From Lindgomyces ingoldianus (taxonomy: Eukaryota; Ascomycota; Dothideomycetes; Pleosporales; Lindgomycetaceae), in contig NW_022985163.1 of assembly GCF_010093535.1 (NCBI RefSeq), positions 1,398,294 to 1,462,293 of the forward strand: a DNA stretch of 64,000 nt, written 5' to 3'. The position numbers and the translations under genes were made by a program. Below, one piece after another: positions 21,133-32,871 of the stretch (positions are counted from its first letter, which is position 1; each line of letters starts with the position of its first letter). The notes under the pieces were generated by a model. That model made no database searches. It had not been told where the DNA came from and was given only the letters and a program-made list of their open reading frames with translations.

Positions 21133-21976
21133 GGGCGAAGCAGAGTCGAGCCTTGAGCCCGCAGAAAGAGCAGTATTGTTTCGCAGGAATCAGTGCCTTC
21201 TTGAGCTTTCATATCAGGCAGCATTTCGAGGCTGAGCCAAGAGCGATATGTTGGAGGCGCAGCTGAGTTGAAACCGGTGGACATGGGACGCCAGACGCCA
21301 ACGCAAGTGTGCACAGCCACAGGCAGAAACCAACGGGATAGGGTCGACTTAGCCCACAACCCTACAACCGGTGAACGACTGCTTCCTCACCAACAAACGC
21401 CCCGTTTCCCATGAACACCCTGCAGGTGGTAATGGCTTTGCTTGTGGGCAAAAAGCATGTCTTGTGGCAACCAATTCGTCAGCGTCCACCTCCACTCGCT
21501 CTCCGTGCACTCACAGCTACTCTCTTTCAAGACTTGCACCTACATCCAAGTATCTAAAAGACTGAAGAGCGGCGAGTAGAGCTTTGAGTCTAATATAATC
21601 TACTTTATAGAAAGACCAATAGGGCACCTGAGCCAGCTACTTCCTGCTTCTTCAACATCTACACAATGCTCTTTGCCATAGCTCGCCAATACTTTTAATT
21701 TAGAACGCAATGATAGAGTGGCACGGTTCTATATCTAGGCGGAGGACTTGAAGCATGACATAACTCTTAGGGAACAAGCATCTCTAGCTAAACCTTTCCT
21801 TACGCTCTTATCTATCTAACATTAATTCCCATACACACGTTCTTCTTTACTTGACCTCACTGCACTTATAGGACAAGTGTGCAGGATGTATGTACAGTCG
21901 CCTACCAAAAGCCACTAGTCACTTAACGATCTAAGCTCTGCAGGGGTATAGTTAGCCTATTTAGGAAGAAGGTTAC
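21133..21976. other. Intergenic region, gene to repeat transition
   Basis: From 21133 to ~21560 the composition is normal and includes the promoter of the HeLo-like gene. From ~21580 it becomes AT-rich. No additional gene can be supported. Confidence 0.5.
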
Positions 21977-22967
21977 TGTAACGGCACAGGCAAGACAATG
22001 GGTCCGAATGCGGTATGAATCCACTTAGAGGCATATGGGAGTGCGTGGGGACTTAGAAACCTAGGAATGCTATTAACACCTATAAGCCTTATACAAAGGA
22101 TATTAGAAAACTACTAAGCTAGCTACAAAGAAGAGGTGCAACTAAATACCTAGAGGAATGGGGGTACAACAGGGGCTAGGGTAAAGTTAGAGCAGATACA
22201 AGGAACCTTTAGATGTTAGTTTGCTAAGATAAAACAGTTCATGTAAATTATTATACTACCCCTCTTTTTATAGACTAATAGTCTCTATTAGTAGTAATTA
22301 TAGTAGAAAAGTATTACTGTTATGTTCTCTGCCTTTTTAAACTAAAACTAGTCTAGTTTAGCTAGATGTTCTTACTCTAAGTATTTCTTTATAATGCTAG
22401 CAGGTCCCCTAAACTAAACGCCATGCGTGCGCCCCTACTTTAATAGTAATCTATATTAACGTTAGCCTATTAATAATTAAGGCTTGCTATTATCTAAACT
22501 TTAGTTCTTTACTATTTAAAAAGTTATTAATCTTAGGGGTGTGTTTAGTAAGGTAGAATCAAGGTAGCATTAAAAGTGCTTAAAAAGTCTCTTGCTATTA
22601 GAGTAGCAAGAGTAATTTAAAGCATTATTAGAGATAATTTAGTAGTTTATAGAGGTTAATTAAAACTAACAGTTTTTAACCTAAGAGCTAAGTTGCTGTA
22701 GCTTAATGTTAAATTAGGTAAGTTTAGCTTTAGGTTCTGCAGAAGCAGGTTTAGCTGTTAATGTAGGTAGTTATTTAGCTCTAGTAGCAGGGATCTTGCC
22801 TTAGCTACAGCTAGAGCGTGTTGTAAACTTTACACTAGGATCTAATAGTAGTTAAGAGTTAAGCATTAATAGTTGTCTCTAATTCTAATAAGTTATTAGT
22901 AGACTTTATGTTTCTACTTTAGCGCACTCTTTGCAACTTTTCTAAAGGCAATTCTAATTATAAGAGA

Positions 22968-23255
22968 TGTAACAGCACAGGTAAGACAATAGGTCTAAAT
23001 GCGGTATGAATCTACTTAGAGGCATATAGAAGTGCGTAGGGACTTAGTAACCTAGGAATGTTATTAAAACCTATAGGCCTTGTATAAAAGAATATTAGAA
23101 AACTACTAAGCTAGCTAAGAGGGGAGTTGCGACTAAATACTTAGGGGAATAGAGGTACAGCAGAGGGCAGGGCAGGGTCGGAGCAGATACAAGGACCCTT
23201 TAGATATCAGCTTATTAAGCAATCTAAGATGGAACAATTCATGCAAATTGTTACA
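22968..23255 (-). repeat. Solo LTR of family C nested in a family C element
   Basis: A 288-bp LTR (TGTAAC..GTTACA) interrupts the interior of the element at 21977-24246. The sister copy at ~40630 shows the uninterrupted sequence. The flanking 5-mers are AGAGA (22963-22967) and GGGGA (23256-23260), which differ by two G-to-A changes of RIP type. Confidence 0.85.
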
Positions 23256-23366
23256 GGGGAGAGAAAGTTCTAAACCTAAAGGCTTTAGTTAATAAAAAGT
23301 TTTTAAGATCTTATTTATAGTAACTAAATAATTTAATGTAATAGTGTACAAGTAGTATAACTTAAA

Positions 23367-23862
23367 TGTAAAGATAGGATAGTAGGTGTAACGATTCTCA
23401 CGAATCGTTCCATCTCGGGTCGCTCGAAACCTATCCGAAGGATCCCCGTATCGGCCCCGACCATGACTTGACCCTGTCCCCTGCAGTTACCCCTATTCAC
23501 CTAAGTATTTAGTCACACCTCCCCCCTTAGCTAGCTTAGTAGTCTTCTAATATCCTTTGTACAAGGCCTATAGGTGTTAATAGAATTCCTAGGTCATTAA
23601 GTCCCCACGCACTCCCATATGCCTCTGAGTGGATTCCTACCACATTCGGACCCATTGTCTTGCCTGTGCCGTCACAGTAGGTAGCACGGATAGCACTAAG
23701 AGCAAGGTTTCGGATAAAGATAGAAGTGTATTGTAAGAGAGACGAATCGCTGCCAAGCCTCGCTTGTTAGGATTCATGCTTATATACGAAGCACAGGTCA
23801 TGTAACCTCTAAACAGGTTAAGAGAGACTATACTAGCCTGTTCTAGAACATCTAGCCTTACA
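23367..23862 (-). repeat. Solo LTR of family D, split by another solo LTR
   Basis: Ends TGTAAAGATAGG and GCCTTACA, with perfect duplications TTAAA (23362-23366 and 23863-23867). Removing the nested family C LTR plus one 5-bp duplication leaves 201 bp, exactly the size of the other family D LTRs (25478-25678, 33511-33711). It is nested in the family C element. Confidence 0.93.
23387..23676 (+). repeat. Solo LTR of family C nested inside a family D solo LTR
   Basis: A 290-bp LTR (TGTAACGATTCTCACG .. GTGCCGTCACA) with perfect duplications GTAGG (23382-23386 and 23677-23681). It is GC-rich with little RIP, so it is the youngest layer of this stack. Confidence 0.93.
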
Positions 23863-24246
23863 TTAAACTAAATTAAATGTGTTTTTAGCTTAAACATAAT
23901 TAAATAAATAATTAGAGTAATATTATTAATAAGGCTATTACTAGTAAAAGTAAGTTTTTTAATATAATGTAACAGCACAGGCAAGATAATAGGTCTAAAT
24001 GCTGTATAAATCTACTTAGAGGCATATAGAAGTGCGTAGAGACTTAGAAACCTAGGAATGCTATTAACACCTATAGGCTTTGTATAAAGGATATTAGAAA
24101 ATTATTAAGCTAGCTACAGAGGAGAGGTGCAACTAAATACTAAGGGGAATAGAGGTACAGCAGAGGCTAGGGTAGAGTCGGAGCAGATACAAGGAACCTT
24201 CGGATGTTGGTTCGCTAAGATCGAACAATTTGTGCGAATTGTTACA

Positions 24247-24578
24247 GTTACTTAGCTAATTGCTACCTAAATTAAACGATTATTGTTTCTATAAAAAGCC
24301 TATATTTAGGCCTATCTTCTAGTGTAATAGGTAATTAATAGTAAGTTAACTTATCTTTGTTTTAGACAAGTTTCTTTATATGCTTTAATTAACTAAGAAT
24401 ATACTTTCTATAATTAGCTAGCGTAATCTTTACCTACTTTTTAAGAATATCTACTATCTGCTTATAAGTAGTAATATATTCTTAACACTTTAAAATGCAA
24501 GCCTTTATAATTTACTTAAGGTTTTTAATTAAGTTTAAATTAAAACTCTATAAAAGCTAATTTATCTATATTATACTA
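24247..24578. other. RIP-degraded sequence
   Basis: AT-rich, TA-rich sequence without a recognisable gene or element boundary. Confidence 0.5.
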
Positions 24579-24861
24579 TAAAATACACTATAGGCGAGTT
24601 ACTTACCACCTAAGTTGCTTACTTCTAGTAAAACTATACTAAACTACTTTTTCTATACTAACGTATTTCTAATAACACTACATAGACATGTTAAAAGAAT
24701 GTTATCTATAGCTTATACTTTAGGCTTTTAAATAAATGTAACATTTTTAAAGTAGTATGCTATAGCTATGTATTAAGTCTTTTAAAGAATAATAAATAAC
24801 TAATATACTAAATAATAAGAAAAAGTAAGTAATTATTAAGCATATACTTAAGCTAAATGTG
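24579..24861. mobile_element. Left arm of a family A foldback element
   Basis: Begins near TAAAATACACTATAGGCGAG and follows the family A left arm (compare 51543-51860) up to AAATGTG. There another family A copy starts at a TA, so the two are nested or tandem. The right arm is not intact. Confidence 0.65.
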
Positions 24862-25386
24862 TAACGTACACTATAGACAAGTTGCTTACGCACCTAAGTT
24901 GCTTACTTTTGCTAAGACCACACTACAGTACTCTTCTTACACTAATGCATTCCTAACAAGACTACTTAGACATGCTAAAAGAATGTTAGATACAGCTTAC
25001 ACTTTAGGCTTTTAAATAAGACATAATACTTTTTAAGCAATATATAGTAGCAATTTACAGAGTTTTTTTAAAAGATAATAAGTAACTAATACACTAGATA
25101 ACTTTTTTAAGCTAGATAATAACAAGAAGTAGGTAAGTATTAAGTACATACTTAAGCTAAATGTGTTAGAATCTCCCCTCTAGCTAGTAGCTGTAGCTAA
25201 TATAGCTAATTCTTTGCACGCTAAGTATAATATAGGCTATATTAGCATAAACTAGCCTAGTATGTTTATTAAGCATTATCTAAAGCTTAAAGTAAAGTTT
25301 AAGTGCAAGTATAACTATAAAAAAGCTTTTTATAAAAAATTTATAGTAATTGAAAGCTAAGTATAGTATTTAGAATAATAATATAT
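24862..25386. mobile_element. Partial family A foldback element
   Basis: Begins TAACGTACACTATAGACAAG and covers the left arm plus central part (AGCTAATATAGCTAATTCTT near 25196) to ~25386. The right arm is missing. A related right-end fragment appears at 32822-32870. Confidence 0.65.
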
Positions 25387-25477
25387 ACAACTTTAATAAA
25401 AAAAATACTACAACAGTTTATAAATAATCTGTAAAAGCAAAGCTTACTTAGAGCAATAGTTAGCACATTAAGGTAGG

Positions 25478-25678
25478 TGTAAGGCTGGATGTCCTAGAGC
25501 AGGCTAGTATGGCCTCCCCTAACCTGTTTAGAGGTCACATGACCTGTGCTTTGTATATAAGCATAAATCCTAACAAGTAAGGCTTAGCAGCAATTTATCT
25601 CTTTTATAATACACTTCTATCTTTTTTTAAAAGCTTACTTTTAGTGCTATTTATGCTACTTACTATTCTATCTTTATA
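25478..25678 (+). repeat. Solo LTR of family D
   Basis: A 201-bp LTR (TGTAAGGCTGG .. CTATCTTTATA) flanked by GTAGG (25473-25477) and GTAAG (25679-25683), which differ by one G-to-A change. A TATA-like GTATATAAGC lies in the middle. Confidence 0.88.
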
Positions 25679-25705
25679 GTAAGTTATTTAGGTTAAAAAA
25701 TGGTT

Positions 25706-25991
25706 TATAATAATTTTTATAAATTATTTTATCTTAAGTTACTTAAAACTTATCTAATAAGTTTTTATATTAGCTTTAACTATAACTTAACTTTATTTTT
25801 TATAGTTACTTTTTTTTTAAGTGTTTAGTTGCACTTTTTTTTTTAGCTAGCTTAGTAGTTTTCTAATATCCTCTATATAAGGCCTATAGGTGTTAATAGC
25901 ATTCCTAGGTTCTAAGTCCCTACGCACTTCTATTTGCCTCTAACTAGATTCCTACTGCATTTAGACCTATTGTCTTGCCTGCGCTGTTACA
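25706..25991 (+). repeat. Strongly RIP-mutated solo LTR of family C
   Basis: Aligns base for base with the family C LTR once C-to-T and G-to-A changes are allowed (TATAATAATTTTTATAAATT for TGTAACGATTCTCACGAATC). It ends CTGCGCTGTTACA. Flanks are TGGTT (25701-25705) and TAGTT (25992-25996). Confidence 0.8.
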
Positions 25992-26173
25992 TAGTTATAG
26001 CATAATGCTTAGCAAATTAGTATTAGATAGGTAATAGACATATAATAATAATATTTAACTATAGCATGTAACTAATTATAGCTTATAACTAAGCATAGCT
26101 AATACTAATCTCTAACACACTAATATAGCTATTTAATATAGGTTATTTTACTTTTTTTAACAAAGTATATAAG

Positions 26174-26553
26174 TGTTAGATATGCGCACCTACTGTCAAG
26201 ACAGGAGGAACGCTGGACGAAAGCTGCTACATAGTACGAGCAATAAGCTCGAACAGTATGTTGCAGCAAATTGCAGCATGTTGCAGCAAATTGCAGCATT
26301 TTGCAACAAATTGCAGTATGTTGCAGCAAATTGCAGCATTTTGCAACAAATTGCAGCATGTTGCAGCAAATTGCAGCATTTTGCAACATTTTGCAGCATG
26401 TTGCAGCAAATTGCAGCATGTTGCAGCATTTTGCAATATTCTGCAACAAATTGCAGCATGTTGCAAGCTGGTCGCGCATAGGGCTAGTGCGCGAGGGACT
26501 CGGACCGGAAAAACAAAAGCCGAGCAACACGAGCAGAGCAGAAAAAGAATTGA
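26174..26553 (+). repeat. 5' LTR of the copia element (incomplete)
   Basis: Matches the 3' LTR but contains about 21 copies of the 10-bp unit TTGCAGCAWW (26259-26470), against about nine in the 3' LTR. Its end is lost in the gap. Confidence 0.88.
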
Positions 26554-27216
26554 NNNNNNNNNNNNNNNNNNNNNNNNNNNNNNNNNNNNNNNNNNNNNNN
26601 NNNNNNNNNNNNNNNNNNNNNNNNNNNNNNNNNNNNNNNNNNNNNNNNNNNNNNNNNNNNNNNNNNNNNNNNNNNNNNNNNNNNNNNNNNNNNNNNNNNN
26701 NNNNNNNNNNNNNNNNNNNNNNNNNNNNNNNNNNNNNNNNNNNNNNNNNNNNNNNNNNNNNNNNNNNNNNNNNNNNNNNNNNNNNNNNNNNNNNNNNNNN
26801 NNNNNNNNNNNNNNNNNNNNNNNNNNNNNNNNNNNNNNNNNNNNNNNNNNNNNNNNNNNNNNNNNNNNNNNNNNNNNNNNNNNNNNNNNNNNNNNNNNNN
26901 NNNNNNNNNNNNNNNNNNNNNNNNNNNNNNNNNNNNNNNNNNNNNNNNNNNNNNNNNNNNNNNNNNNNNNNNNNNNNNNNNNNNNNNNNNNNNNNNNNNN
27001 NNNNNNNNNNNNNNNNNNNNNNNNNNNNNNNNNNNNNNNNNNNNNNNNNNNNNNNNNNNNNNNNNNNNNNNNNNNNNNNNNNNNNNNNNNNNNNNNNNNN
27101 NNNNNNNNNNNNNNNNNNNNNNNNNNNNNNNNNNNNNNNNNNNNNNNNNNNNNNNNNNNNNNNNNNNNNNNNNNNNNNNNNNNNNNNNNNNNNNNNNNNN
27201 NNNNNNNNNNNNNNNN
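26554..27216. other. Assembly gap (663 N)
   Basis: Unknown bases covering the end of the 5' LTR and the start of the interior. The repetitive LTR sequence probably caused the break. Confidence 1.
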
Positions 27217-30200
27217 TCCAGAGATGCCGCTAATAGCTGAGTTTTCACCAGCCTCTAACGTTAAAACGCCTACGCACATGAACAAGCTATTAACAAGCAG
27301 TGTTAGAGCCTTTAAAGAAGCTATTAAATACTATAAGATTAAGGCTAACAAGTACAAGAGTAACAGACATAATTATAAAAGAGAGCAATTAAGCTTCTAA
27401 CAGATTATTGTCTTTATCTAGTTAACAGTCAGCCTGCATCTGCAGCGTACATGCTGTTCCCTAGATTAACTACTTAGACAGTGGATTATAAACCTTAAAG
27501 CTATAGTAGGCGTTAACAACTAATTTAAATAAGAATGTGTGCATAACTAATATAATGCATCTCTAAAGCTGCTAAGAAACGCAAGCATATAAAACCTATA
27601 GCTAGCAGAGTATAATTACGCTGCTACAGAAGCAGAGACACAAAATGTTCTAGAAACAACATAGTTTAATGCTATTATAAAGGACTTTCTAACTACTATA
27701 AATAAAGTTGCCCTTTATTAGTCTATAACCTTTTAAGAAAGCAGACAGTTTACACTAGACATAAATTAAAAAAAAATAATAAAGCGCTTTTAAAAATATA
27801 TAATGTTAAATTATCTAATATATACAAGAAAGCATAAAGCTACTTTTATAATAGATAACTTATTATACTTTACTAAAAGTAGGAAGACTACTTAGGGCAT
27901 AAATAAGAACACCTATAGTGTAAAAGTTGTAATGTTAAGAAAATAAAGTAAACCTTAATATTAATGTTATTAAGAAGATAATAAGAAGTTATTTTTAAGC
28001 TAAAAACTTACTAAAATAAAAAGCACTAAATGTTCTACATGTAAACACATCTATATACTAAAGGACTGCTTCTATGTCTATCTAGACAGAGCACTAGACT
28101 AGTAGATGCTAAATAAGAAAGTTAAAAAGCTTATAGCATTAAAGCATAAGCATAACTTAGAATTTTAAGGCCTACTAAGAGAGCAGCGTAGATATAATTT
28201 AAAGATACTAATTCTAAAAAGTTTACATATACTTATGCTAGAAATATAAAAAGACTAACTTAAAAGCTAAAAAGTATTAAAAGTTAAGGCAGCTATATTA
28301 CTAGCTATAGTTAATTTAAACTAGAATAAATATCTACTAAAAGAATTATTTATCCTTAACTTAAGCTTAATATGCTATATTATAAATAATTTTAATTAGA
28401 TTTATAACTATTATTTACTAACACTAAGAAACTTTATCTAGTTTAAAAACTTTTATATATAAATTTAAGGCTATAGATTAATTACACTAAGCCTAAAAAG
28501 TAAGCATAGAACATATAGTTAAGCATATAGTCTTATACTATATAACGCTACACTGTGCCTAGACCTGCTGTGTAACCTAGTCTTATTTTGCCTACTATAA
28601 CAAAAAGGAATCTAGTAAAACATATAAGCAGAGCTAACTGCTTTAAAGGCCTTAGATAAGATAATAATTAAAAATTTTATAAAAATTTATAGCTAATAAG
28701 TGTTAAAGTACTATCTACTATAAAAGAGCTTATATTATACACACATAATTAATATAAAAACTAAATGTAGTTTATAAAAAGCATTAGTAGAGCTATAGCA
28801 TAAGTGTTTAGAACACTTTAGACTAGCTACACTTTAACACCTTATATAGTAAGCTAAGGGGGTGCAAATTAAAGAAATTATAATAGTTTAATGTAACTTA
28901 TATAGTAAAGCTAAGATATAATAATAAATTAGCTATACATTATAAATTAGTAATAGTAGGCTTAGTAAAAAACTATTAATTAATTTCTATACATACAAAG
29001 CATAAAGCATTATAAAAAAGTAAAGTTAAATGCTAATTACTAATAAGTATTCTAGCCTCTAGTAGGACTTCTACTTTAACAATAATAAGCTTACTAAATT
29101 AATTATTAAAGCTTTTATAATTTTTATCTTTTTTTTAAAAAACTATTATAATATTATTATAAAAGTTATTAAAGCTAATAATAAGATTATAATAGTAAAA
29201 CTAAAAGTAAAACGCTAGCTAGCATTACATAAAATAACTATTAAGCCTTTAGCACTAGATACACAAGCCTTAAATAAAGAAGCTAAATGCTTAGAAAGTA
29301 TAAATAAGAAAAAGTTACAAGCTATACAACTAGATGCTAACCTACTATAAGATGTATAGCTATACATTACTAAAGCAGGCGTATACTTATACAATTAGAC
29401 GCTAAACTATGCTAATAACTAAAAGACACTATATAAGATCTTCTTTACATAAGCAGCTTTAAATAATAAAGTTATTATATTAATTTAAAAGCTAAGCTTT
29501 ACACATCTAAAAGCCTATAGCTATAAAGCATTTATAATAACTAATAACACATATTAGAATAAATCTAAGCTATAGAGGCTAGACTTAAAGGCGTAGATTA
29601 GATATTTAGTTAAGTACTAATTATTAAACATCTACTATGTATAAATACTACTGCTAGTAAAAGTAATCTATATACATAATATTATTTTTAATAAATTACT
29701 ACATAAGATACCTACGCTGCTACCCTAGCAAAATGCTTATTTTAAATGCTAATAGTAATATCTGCACACTTTAACTTAAAGCTTAAATAATATAACATAA
29801 CTAATGTGTTTATACATGCAGCAATTAACTGCAATATCTACATGCAGATGCTAAGAGGCTATTAGAAACTAGGTATAATACTAAAGCTTTAAAAAGCACT
29901 ATATAGCTTATAAATTTCTTCTTTACTCTAGTAATGCTATTTTATAACAACTTTTAAAGGCCTTAAGTTCTTAGCTATTTTATATAAACTTTACTATATA
30001 ACTAAAGCTAGAATATTTGTCTTCTTCTACATAGACAACTTTATTGTTGTGTATAGAAAAGGCTCTAAAGCAGATGCATAGTGTGTAGTAGACTAGTTAT
30101 AAAAGAAGTATACCCTAATAAAAGGCAAGGACCTATAATAGTTTCTAAGAGTTAAGATTATTAGAGATTAATAGTAATAAATAATTTAGCTATTATAAGC

Positions 30201-31060
30201 CTTATATATTAACAAGATAGCTAGGCTAGCTAATAGAAAGAACCTGCAGCACGCTACACCTATAAGTGGGATTAAACTTATGCTGCAATCTAGTTTTGCA
30301 ACCTTATTAGAAGTAAATTAATATTAGTAGAAGATTAGATCTCTGCTCTTTGCAGTAGTTACTACAAGACTAGACATTACTTTTACTACATCACGCCTCG
30401 CACAGTTTCTCACGAATCCCGCATCTAACCATTAGGATGCAGCCGATCAAGTCATCCTGTACCTACATGCGACACAGACGTACGCACTCTAATTAGAAGG
30501 AGAAGACTACCTTATAGTAGTAAGTAATGTGTTATTTGCAGATAATACACTAAATAAAAAGAGCTCTTAGGGCTATGTTATTTAACTATTTAGCAGATAG
30601 ATTGCATAGTAAGTAAATAAATAAGATATAGTTACAACATTAATAATAAAAGCAGAATTACTTACACTGTTCTAAGTTGCTAAGGAAGCTATGTTTACAA
30701 GAATGCTTCTTAATAAACTGCAGGTTAAGCTGCCTAATTTAACTATTATAATCTAGTGCAATAACAAGCAGACAATCTAACTAGTAAACAAAGAGATATC
30801 TCAACTTTAAACTAAGCTCTGACATGTCAACATCCATAACCACTAGCTCCAACAGGAAGTCTCTCAACAAACAATTAAGGTTGTCCATGTCCCCTCCAGC
30901 AAGATGCTTGCGGACAGACTCACCAAAGCGCTTCTAGCCAGCAAATGGCCAAGCTTTCTTCAGCAAATTCGGCTAGTTGACGTCAGGGAGAGGATAGTCA
31001 GTCAGGAAGCGGATATGGAAGAGATTGAAGCAAGAATGGAAGCCCTGGAAGCATACTAAG
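27217..31060 (+). pseudogene. Copia gag-pol remnant
   Basis: The gag start region after the gap reads open for about 60 residues (MNKLLTSSVRAFKEAIKYY). A Cys/His cluster near 28030 (KCSTCKHIYILKDC) resembles the gag zinc knuckle. FFYIDNFIVVYRKGSKADA near 30010-30075 corresponds to the RT YVDD block with Asp changed to Asn. The 3' end (30820-31060) reads HVNIHNHWLQQEV, HVPSSKMLADRLTKALL, which is the copia RNase H tail, and is much less RIP-mutated. Many TAA/TAG stops lie between, so no active enzyme is encoded. Confidence 0.8.
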
Positions 31061-31108
31061 GTTGCGCAATCGGGAACCAGCTTGAAGCATGTCCAAGCTG
31101 AGGGGGTG

Positions 31109-31468
31109 TGTCAGATATGCGCACCTACTGTCAAGACAGGAGGAACGTTTGACGAAAGCTGCTACATAGTACGAGCAATAAGCTCGAACAGTATGTTGCC
31201 GCAAATTGCTGCATTTTGCAGCATTTTGCAGCATTTTGCAGCATTTTGCAGCATGTTGCAGCAAATTGCAGCATGTTGCAAGCTGGTCGCGCATAGGGCT
31301 AGTGCGCGAGGGACTCGGATCGGAAAAACAAAAGCCGAGCAACACGAGTAGAGCACAAAAAGGATCGATAAATCACAACGATCAATACAATCAATCAATC
31401 ATCCCATACATCATATCCAAACCCATCATTCATCTCAGGAAGCCCAGAAACAGTGCTTCAATCTGACA
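31109..31468 (+). repeat. 3' LTR of the copia element
   Basis: A 360-bp LTR from TGTCAGATATGCGC to CAATCTGACA, with an inner block of about nine 10-bp units (31193-31282). Nearly free of RIP. Confidence 0.93.
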
Positions 31469-32150
31469 CTGTTAGACGTCACGTAACATAGTCTTATGTC
31501 ACAGTTGCACATATAAACAGATAAATATTCCTTTCCTTTGCACAGACTTAGAAGAAGAAAAACAATTAACACTAGTTATTTGCTATCCCCCTGCGCAATG
31601 TGTACACTGTGCAACCCTCTTTGCCTCGCACGTACTTGCTAATTGCAAATGCTAGCTAGTATAAAGCCTATTTAATAGTTATCTAGAAATTAGTTAATTA
31701 TTAGCTATAATTAAGAGAACACGTTCTAGCTCTAGCTTTTAACGCGTTTCTGCTCTTACAATAGTCTTCCTCTTCTTTGCACTTTGCGTTCTCTAGCGTT
31801 GCACCTGTTCTTTTCACTGCCTAATACCGCCACGCTACGCCTAATACTGCTACCTAATATCTTTAATTTAATTGTTTTAGCATTAAAGCCCTAGTTATAG
31901 AGCTGCAGCTTGTGTAGTTTATTGCCTCTACAGGAATTTCTTAAAGTGCTAGGGAGCTCTAGCGCTGCCTCTGCCTCTGCCTCTCTATCGCCGCAAAGAT
32001 TAATGTAGTACATGTAATACCTTAACAAGCTGTTTTGCTTGCACAACCGCTAGTTTAGCTTCTTTAACTGCTGTTTAAATATAATAGGCTAATGCCTAGA
32101 GGTGTTAGTAAGAGATTACCTAGCAGTGTTAGGAAATGCATAAAGTAAAT
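31469..32150. other. Unassigned repeat-like sequence
   Basis: Starts with CTGTTAGACGTCACG and a TATA-like CATATAAAC at ~31510. It may be the remains of another LTR, but no boundary is clear and no gene is visible. Confidence 0.4.
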
Positions 32151-32390
32151 TGCAGCAAATTGTAGCAAACTACAGCAAATTGCAGCAAACTATAGCAAAT
32201 TGTAGCAAATTGTAGCAAACTACGGCAAATTGCGGCAAACTATAGCAAATTGCAGCAAACTATAGCAAATTGCGGCAAACTATAGCAAATTGCAGCAAAC
32301 TACAGCAAATTGCGGCAAACTATAGCAAATTGCAGCAAACTACAGCAAATTGCGGCAAAATATAGCAAATTAAAGCAAACTACAGTAGAT
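32151..32390. repeat. 10-bp tandem array (TGCAGCAAAY)
   Basis: About 24 consecutive 10-bp units alternate between TGCAGCAAAT and TAYRGCAAAC. The unit is close to that inside the copia LTRs but the array stands alone, without the LTR ends. CG- and TA-containing variants alternate regularly, suggesting a 20-bp higher-order repeat. Confidence 0.9.
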
Positions 32391-32821
32391 TACAGCAGCA
32401 GGCAACAATCTCTAGTAGATATTAGTTGTGTTGCAAGTAGCTCTACGTATAGAGAGAGTTCTAGAGGGGTAATGCCTCTAGAAAAAGAGCCTTACAAAGG
32501 TAATAATAATTGCACATAAGCTAGTGTTAGCGTAATAGGAAATTACTAAGCTTTAAGCAGCTAATAAGGCAGCTACATTTAGAAAGGCCTGCGCTTAACA
32601 GCTTAAAATAAGTTAGGGCGCGCAGTGATAGGAAGAAAGCAAAGAAGCAGGTGTAAGCTAAAGTAGATGAGCAATCCTAAAGGCGCTGTAGACAGTGCAA
32701 TTAGACTAGGCATAACACGCAAATGTGTAAGCAAGAAGTAGAAGTAGTATCTAAATAATATTCTAGGCTGTACTGTACTCTATAGTGCTAGAGTAGGTTG
32801 TTATAGGGCATAATAAAGTTT
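32391..32821. other. Unassigned sequence after the 10-bp array
   Basis: Moderately AT-rich, with no recognisable gene. A short open frame crosses from the array into 32519 but reflects the repeat. Confidence 0.4.
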
Positions 32822-32870
32822 GTTGTGGTGTGGTCTTAGCAAAAGTAAGCAACTTAGGTGTGCAAGCAAC
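32822..32870. mobile_element. Right-end fragment of a family A foldback element
   Basis: TGGTCTTAGCAAAAGTAAGC and the following AACTTAGGTGTGCAAGCAAC match the right terminal region of family A (compare 52590-52630). The fragment ends before the true terminus and runs into the 30-bp repeats. Confidence 0.65.
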
Positions 32871-32871
32871 T

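Larger units (their letters stand above)
21977..24246 (-). mobile_element. Non-autonomous LTR element (family C) with three nested solo LTRs
   Basis: LTRs of 279 bp lie at 21977-22255 and 23968-24246 (TGTAACRGCACAGG .. RTTACA), flanked by identical 5-bp duplications GTTAC (21972-21976 and 24247-24251). A reverse polypurine tract (CTACCCCTC) next to the left LTR shows minus orientation. After removing nested insertions (22968-23255; 23367-23862) the interior is about 0.92 kb. It corresponds to the interior of the copy at 40119-41525. No gag or pol is visible, so it resembles a TRIM or small LARD. Confidence 0.88.
26174..31468 (+). mobile_element. Copia (Ty1) LTR retrotransposon, RIP-degraded, with gap
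   Basis: A 5' LTR starts at 26174 (TGTTAGATATGCGC) and runs into a 663-base gap (26554-27216). The 3' LTR is 31109-31468, preceded by a purine tract (AGCTGAGGGGG). Between them, plus-strand traces follow copia order: gag, an RT motif and a terminal RNase H region. The 5-mers outside the element (ATAAG, CTGTT) do not match, so it may be recombined or misassembled across the gap. Confidence 0.85.

Noticed and set aside
23382..25477. Identical GTAGG duplications at the C solo LTR (23387) and the D solo LTR (25478) as sign of one rearranged element
   Set aside because: Each LTR has its own matching pair on both sides. A shared 5-mer is likely chance.
26227..27400. Long open frames on both strands across the 663-base gap
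   Set aside because: They consist mainly of unknown bases flanked by LTR tandem repeats and are not genes.
31025..31466. Cys/Leu/Gln-rich proteins read from the LTRs (also 4725-5119 and 26129-26530)
   Set aside because: A 10-bp repeat without stops stays open in several frames on both strands. The sequence is an LTR, with no conserved protein beyond the repeat.
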